Below are positions 59,715 through 64,000 of a stretch of DNA of 64,000 nt, piece by piece (positions within the stretch are counted from its first letter, which is position 1; each line of letters opens with the position of its first letter). The stretch covers positions 4,612,461-4,676,460 of the forward strand of contig NC_034014.1 in NCBI RefSeq assembly GCF_000346465.2, in the 5' to 3' direction. The position numbers and the translations under genes were made by a program. The stretch comes from Prunus persica. Taxonomy: Eukaryota > Streptophyta > Magnoliopsida > Rosales > Rosaceae. The notes under the pieces are model-generated. The model saw nothing but the letters and a program-made list of their open reading frames with translations, searched no databases and was not told the DNA's origin.

Positions 59715-61173
59715 TGATGGACATATTTTATATTATATATTTAACCTCATTCTTAGTATATTTTGGTTAATATTTTGGAAGAATTTTGATACTTTGAATT
59801 ATATTTTCAATATAGGACTTTCGACTCTCTCTGGAGCAAAACATAATCAAATTGAGGAATTTTGGAGTAATTCCAGTTGGAGGACGTTCTTGAGTCACTT
59901 AGCTTGATCGTATCAAAATTTCAGATTTTTCTTCCAAGCGGTTATTTTCTGGCAATAAAATAAAGGAGCAGTGCGCGGTGCTGGAATAGTGACGTGTTGG
60001 GCTTTTATTGCGTTTTTGGAGCCCAAGATGACCTCGGATGGGTTCGTGGCCTTCTAGAGAAGTGTTCAGAACATTTTTATCTTTAAAACAAGCTCTCTTG
60101 GGCCAGATTTGGAGGAGATTTGGGGCCAAAACGTGGCTGGGCAGATTTTAGGCAGATTCTCCTATTCCAATTTGGACTTTATTTCCTAGTATTATTTTAT
60201 TTTAATTAGTTTCCTTGTGGGGATAGAAAAGTTGTACATTGGCAGCTAGGTTTTAAGGGGTATTTAAGCTCTTTCTCACAGGGAATTGAGGACTTCTGAA
60301 TTACTTTTGAACTTTGTATTGTGGAGAGCAATTGCTAGGGTTTTGGGTTTTCACAACTTTCAGGTGTTTTCGTTCTTTTCTTCTTAATGATATTTTCTTG
60401 GATTTCAATTATGAGTATGCGTAACTAAATTTCTTTTGCTAGGGTGAAGCCTTGAACCTTAGCATGAATATGTGATTTTTATTTAATTGCTTATGATGAG
60501 TGCATGCGTATTTTGAATTGTTAATCACTGTTTTAAACTATCTAATTGTCTTAATGCCTGATCACCATTAGGATCTTTAGAAAAGTAATTGGATGCAATT
60601 TTGGTCGGAAGGTTCCCTGAAATTGATGCTAGCTTCTTGTGATTAATAATTGTAATTTCACTTAAGATGAACACCACGTCTTAAGGGTTGCATGGTTTTT
60701 CAAAGGGTTTTCACAAAACTTAATGAGTCTTTCATGTTCAGATTTGATCCGAACGTCCGGACGGGTTGCATGTTGGATATACGTTCTGTGTTGGAGGTTC
60801 CAAGTAGAATATACATTAGGAAAACCTAACCTTCAAAGTGGCATGTGCAAATCATAAGTAATTGGTAAAAGTTCATAGGATTGCTAGGTGATGGTGAAAC
60901 CCTAGTGTTTTTATAAATTGATATTCAAAACTCTTTCTCTCAATCGTATTTGTTTTTGTTTAATATTTGTTTTTTAGAATCCACCAAATTTATAATCATC
61001 TTTCTTGACTTTTTATTTTAAGTAGTAATTGGAATTTGTTTTTACATAAATTGCTAATTAGTCCTTGAGGAAAACGACCTTGCATGAGCATCTATACTAC
61101 AATAGCCTTGTATTCTTGCAAGTATTTTATGTGATTTTTAACACTGTTTGCACAAGTACTAAAAATCCTATCA
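59715..61173 (+). repeat. 3' LTR
   Basis: 1459 bp, TGATGGACA to CCTATCA. It holds the 85-bp segment 60400-60484 that is replaced in the 5' LTR. Confidence 0.95.
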
Positions 61174-61178
61174 TCTAA

Positions 61179-63327
61179 CTTTGCCTTCATCATAGATTGT
61201 GCATAGCAACCTTATGTAATCTTCTTCAGAAGCTTCATAAACAAGCCCTGGGTTTATAGCATTTACAGGACTGATATGTCCAGATCCATAAGCAAATGCA
61301 CCAGTTGAAACGTTGTTGCTGGTACCATTCATGGGCCAAGCTACATGCAAAAACAAAAAAAGGTGAATATCATAATTTTAGAATCAAGATGTGGCTGTAA
61401 CAGCTATTATGAGGACAGTACCGGTAGTCATAAGAGATGAAAAGCACCAATTGCCACAGGGTCGTCATCTATACCAGCCTCAACAGTTCCCATTGAAACT
61501 GAAATGATGTTAACACCATCAGCAATAGCATCATCAAAAGCAGCCAAGACATTGTAACCCAAGGACAGGCCCCAGACTTTATATGCTACGATTCTCACAG
61601 CAGGAACACCTCCTCCTGCAGTACCATTTGCTAGTCCATAAAAGTTTACATCCTTAACAGCATTCTCTGCTACCGTTGAGGCAGTGTGAGTTCCATGACC
61701 CAGTTCATCCCTTGCAGACTCTGCTGTGTAACGTCGAGCTCCAATTATCTTGCTGCAAAATAAACATTTCAGAATGTTGATATAATCTTTCTAAGTTTAG
61801 AGCTCAACAGTTATTACAACAATGCTGCATATATATTGCTGTCATGCAAGATGCATTTGTCTATTTATGATTTAGTACTAGAAAGAACAACAATAACTAA
61901 AAAGTGTTAAATTCAAAGAGATGGGCCAGCAGCCCATTACTAACAACACCGATATTGTCCCCAACTTAACCACCTACAAAACCCAATAGGTGTGAGGTTT
62001 TATCACAAAAAGCCTCGGTGATATTAGTAGTTGAACCATTCATTATATATTGTATTTTATTTAGTCAAGTTTCCGATGTGGGACTTATATTCTTTAACAA
62101 AAAGTACTAAGTTGGTTTCTATATTTCGGAATTAGTTACATGGATTTGGTTTTCTATATTGGACAACGTCGTGATCCAAAATGCAGGATGAGGGCCAAAA
62201 ATATATATCAAGATAACAGTTTCGAAATAGAGTAGTTCAGTACACTCTCGGATGAAGAGTGCTTAAACACTTTGGTAGTTCTCCTGGATAGGATTGAATC
62301 CAAATAATGAATCAGAGCACATGGAGCCATCTTTTAATCATTCTCTCAAGAAAAAATATGGTAGTCTAGGTGATATTTATATAAGTTGCCTGAAGCACAA
62401 TGATAGTATTAATTCCCTCTATTTCTGGTTAGTTTCATCATGGTTATTTTTGTGGGCGTTTTCACAACACTTTAGAATATCAGATCTCCAACTAAAGATG
62501 ATTTGCATGATCCTGTAATATGATTAAATAAGTGAAAAAAAAAAATGGAGGGAACGTACTTGTTGCAGGTGAAATTTTTGCCACCGTCACAAACACCTTT
62601 CCAACTCTTAGGAGGAGGACCGAAACCATCGTCTTTAAAGCTCTCAGATTCAGGCCAAATTCCAGTGTCGATCACACCAACAATAATATCACTCTCAACA
62701 ACAGAATTTCGACTGACTTTCTCGTTTAAACCCATAAACTCCCACGATCTTGTTGTTTGAAGTTGGAAGGTTCTGCTTGGAAAACAGAGACTACTTCCTT
62801 CATCTCTGCAATACACAGTTTATTATAAACATTATAAACTCTCAACCCAAACCATACTAATCCTTTTATTAATGGAATAAGAAAGTATCTCAGTGAGCTC
62901 ACTTGCAAGTTTCTCTCTTTCCTGGTCAGTGAGTTTGGCAGCAAATCCATTGAAACTCCTTTTGTAACTTCTTACCAATAAATTTTCAGGAGAACTGAGA
63001 TAGACAGAGAGCGCTTGTGACTAAAAGGCCCAAAATGTAAAATAAGCCTAAGGATCCAGATATGCTTACCTTCCCTGAACAATACTCTGTAGAATGTTAA
63101 GGTGGTGAGCCATAGGAGAGTACTCCCCATCAGGAAGAGACCCCAAGTACACAATATGGACCTGCATTGTAATTAGTAATATCATCAAGTAAAAAAGAAG
63201 ACTGTTGTTTTGCTACACAAATAACTCTTACCTTTCTATCCTCATCAGTGGCCTTGCATAAAAAGCTCATGGTGAGTATGAAAATGGAGAAAGCATAATA
63301 AACCAGAAAAGCTCCATACTTAGCCAT
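61179..63327 (-). pseudogene. Subtilase copy C, 5' part (pseudogene)
   Basis: The third tandem subtilase starts at 63327 with a signal peptide (MAKYGAFLVYYAFSIFILTMSF). Exons 1-4 are 63232-63327, 63070-63161, 62903-62994 and 62560-62805, with the same splice layout as copies A and B. Exon 4 is 246 nt where they have 247; a missing base near 62776-62781 shifts the frame before the block with [12 protein letters not shown]. Exon 5 (from 61752) keeps the His motif GHGTHTAS but, after AIGAFH, jumps directly to the end of exon 9 (SLMTT) at about 61437-61440. That deletes exons 6-8 and most of exon 9, including the catalytic Asn and Ser. Exon 10 starts at 61340 and is cut at 61179 by the retrotransposon. 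Not functional. Confidence 0.93.
61753..62559. other. Enlarged intron 4 of subtilase copy C
   Basis: This intron is about 807 bp, versus about 540 and 190 bp in copies A and B. The central 61925-62110 segment (wording like ATATTGTCCCCAACTTAACC and TCCGATGTGGGACTTATATTC) resembles plant LTR or TRIM sequences I have seen, but I could not find ends. It may be a small insertion. Confidence 0.4.
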
Positions 63328-63371
63328 TGTTCAAATTGTTCAATGCTCAAAAATTTCATGGCTGAAGTGCA

Positions 63372-63380
63372 CTTTATATA
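63372..63380 (-). promoter_or_regulatory. TATA box of subtilase copy C
   Basis: TATATAAAGTGCACTTCAGC on the minus strand lies about 45 bp before the start codon, matching the position and wording of the TATA elements in copies A and B. Confidence 0.55.
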
Positions 63381-64000
63381 CTCGGACTAATTTAATGCAT
63401 CCAGATGTTCTCACTCCTAAAAGGCAGTTGTAATCAGATTGGGATTTGCATTAAATTCAGACACCAGATAATTTAAAGTTTGTTGCAAATGAAGGACATG
63501 CAGAGAGGGATTCAGTAGTGACAGTCAACCAGCAATTAATTATTATGTCAAAACCATTATCATGCAGAGAGTGCTCTAACAATACTTGGCTTTGCTTTGC
63601 AATTAGAAAGCATGGGAATTTCATGTATGGATATAGCAAGGTCAAACCCAGCTATCACCAAAACGGTAATGTTCAAGTACACAGTCTTCTTTTAAAGTTG
63701 CTGCAAAGTCCTGGATTTGGCTAATCTGGAATACAAGGGTCAACCATTATCATCTGCTCTAACACTTGCTTCTAACACTTGGCTTGGCTTTGCTACAGGA
63801 TATTGACGTTTTTCGTAACAATTATATCCTTGTGACGAACCGCTAATTTAGAAAATTTTATTGTCAAAATATTTATTGGAATCGTATAATAAAATATGAG
63901 AAATATGAACATTAGTTTGATTTGGCATAGTACTATCTCACTTACACTATAGACACATATATTTGTGTGAAGTCATCTGGTAAAATAGTTATTGAAAATT
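63381..64000. other. Upstream region of subtilase copy C
   Basis: No gene is recognised. Near 63720-63770 the phrase CTCTAACACTTGCTTCTAACACTTGGC contains a short direct repeat. The region is cut by the window edge. Confidence 0.4.

Larger units (their letters stand above)
49739..61173 (+). mobile_element. Athila-type Ty3/gypsy LTR retrotransposon, 11.4 kb, TSD TCTAA
   Basis: The element is flanked by TCTAA at 49734-49738 and 61174-61178. LTRs are 49739-51193 and 59715-61173; each starts TGATGGACA and ends CCTATCA. Between them are a primer binding site, a single gag-pol frame (51362-56770) and a 2.9-kb 3' region. [10 protein letters not shown] in the protease and FMDDFSVFG in the reverse transcriptase fit the Athila/Tat branch. 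The element is inserted opposite to the host subtilase gene, in exon 10. The gag-pol frame is open, so the copy may be potentially functional, but the lack of a sense env-like gene and the altered 3' region are noted separately. The copies of the LTR differ at only two bases that I see besides one replaced segment. Confidence 0.96.

Overview
The window is plant nuclear DNA, from a eudicot. It is AT-rich, with intron-split genes that use GT..AG splice sites, plant families (COPT copper transporter, cucumisin-like subtilases, THA8-like PPR protein, plant universal stress protein), a nuclear copy of chloroplast 16S rRNA, and typical plant transposons (PIF/Harbinger, MULE-like, SINE, Athila-type Ty3/gypsy). 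A rosid, possibly Rosaceae, fits the overall look, but I cannot prove the genus.

Layout. 1-4.1 kb: a MITE-like repeat, then a minus-strand RAD51D-type recombinase gene in nine clear exons with one apparent frameshift. 4.8-12.9 kb: two PIF/Harbinger elements in opposite orientation (TSDs TTA and TAA), with a single-exon copper transporter gene between them; both are broken and the second carries an internal deletion. 13-16.6 kb: two MULE-like elements with exact 9- and 10-bp target-site duplications, then a Tourist-like MITE. 16.6-21.7 kb: gene-poor, with a SINE that has an exact 10-bp TSD and a 232-bp plastid 16S fragment. 21.7-23.8 kb: a four-exon gene for an uncharacterised plant protein (347 aa). 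25.1-25.8 kb: a hAT-like non-autonomous element. 26.6-27.4 kb: a four-exon universal stress protein gene. 28.56 kb: tRNA-Asp(GUC). 28.9-31.3 kb: a membrane-protein gene and a GT4-type glycosyltransferase gene. 32.3-34.1 kb: a five-exon gene for a small plant-specific protein. 36.1-36.9 kb: another terminal-inverted-repeat element. 38-39.6 kb: a THA8-like PPR gene. 40.5-63.3 kb: a tandem array of three minus-strand subtilase genes.

Two subtilase genes are intact by my exon reconstruction (739 and 738 aa, ten exons each, in-frame totals, full Asp/His/Asn/Ser catalytic set). The third is a pseudogene: two frameshifts, a deletion fusing exon 5 to exon 9, and an 11.4-kb Athila-type LTR retrotransposon in exon 10. 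That element has a 5-bp TSD (TCTAA), a single uninterrupted gag-pol frame, a primer binding site matching tRNA-Asp (the isoacceptor encoded at 28.56 kb), and LTRs that differ at only two bases I could see apart from one replaced segment of about 81/85 bp. It therefore looks recent.

The genes do not form one pathway; they are ordinary independent plant loci. I found no convincing new multi-gene system. The most unusual items are the inverted Harbinger pair around the copper transporter, the replaced LTR segment, an antisense host-gene-like block and a tRNA-like/SINE head inside the retrotransposon, a perfect 17-bp hairpin in a 5' leader, and the stepwise decay of the third subtilase. All coordinates and alignments were read by eye; exon models are reconstructed from splice signals, reading-frame continuity and comparison among paralogs.
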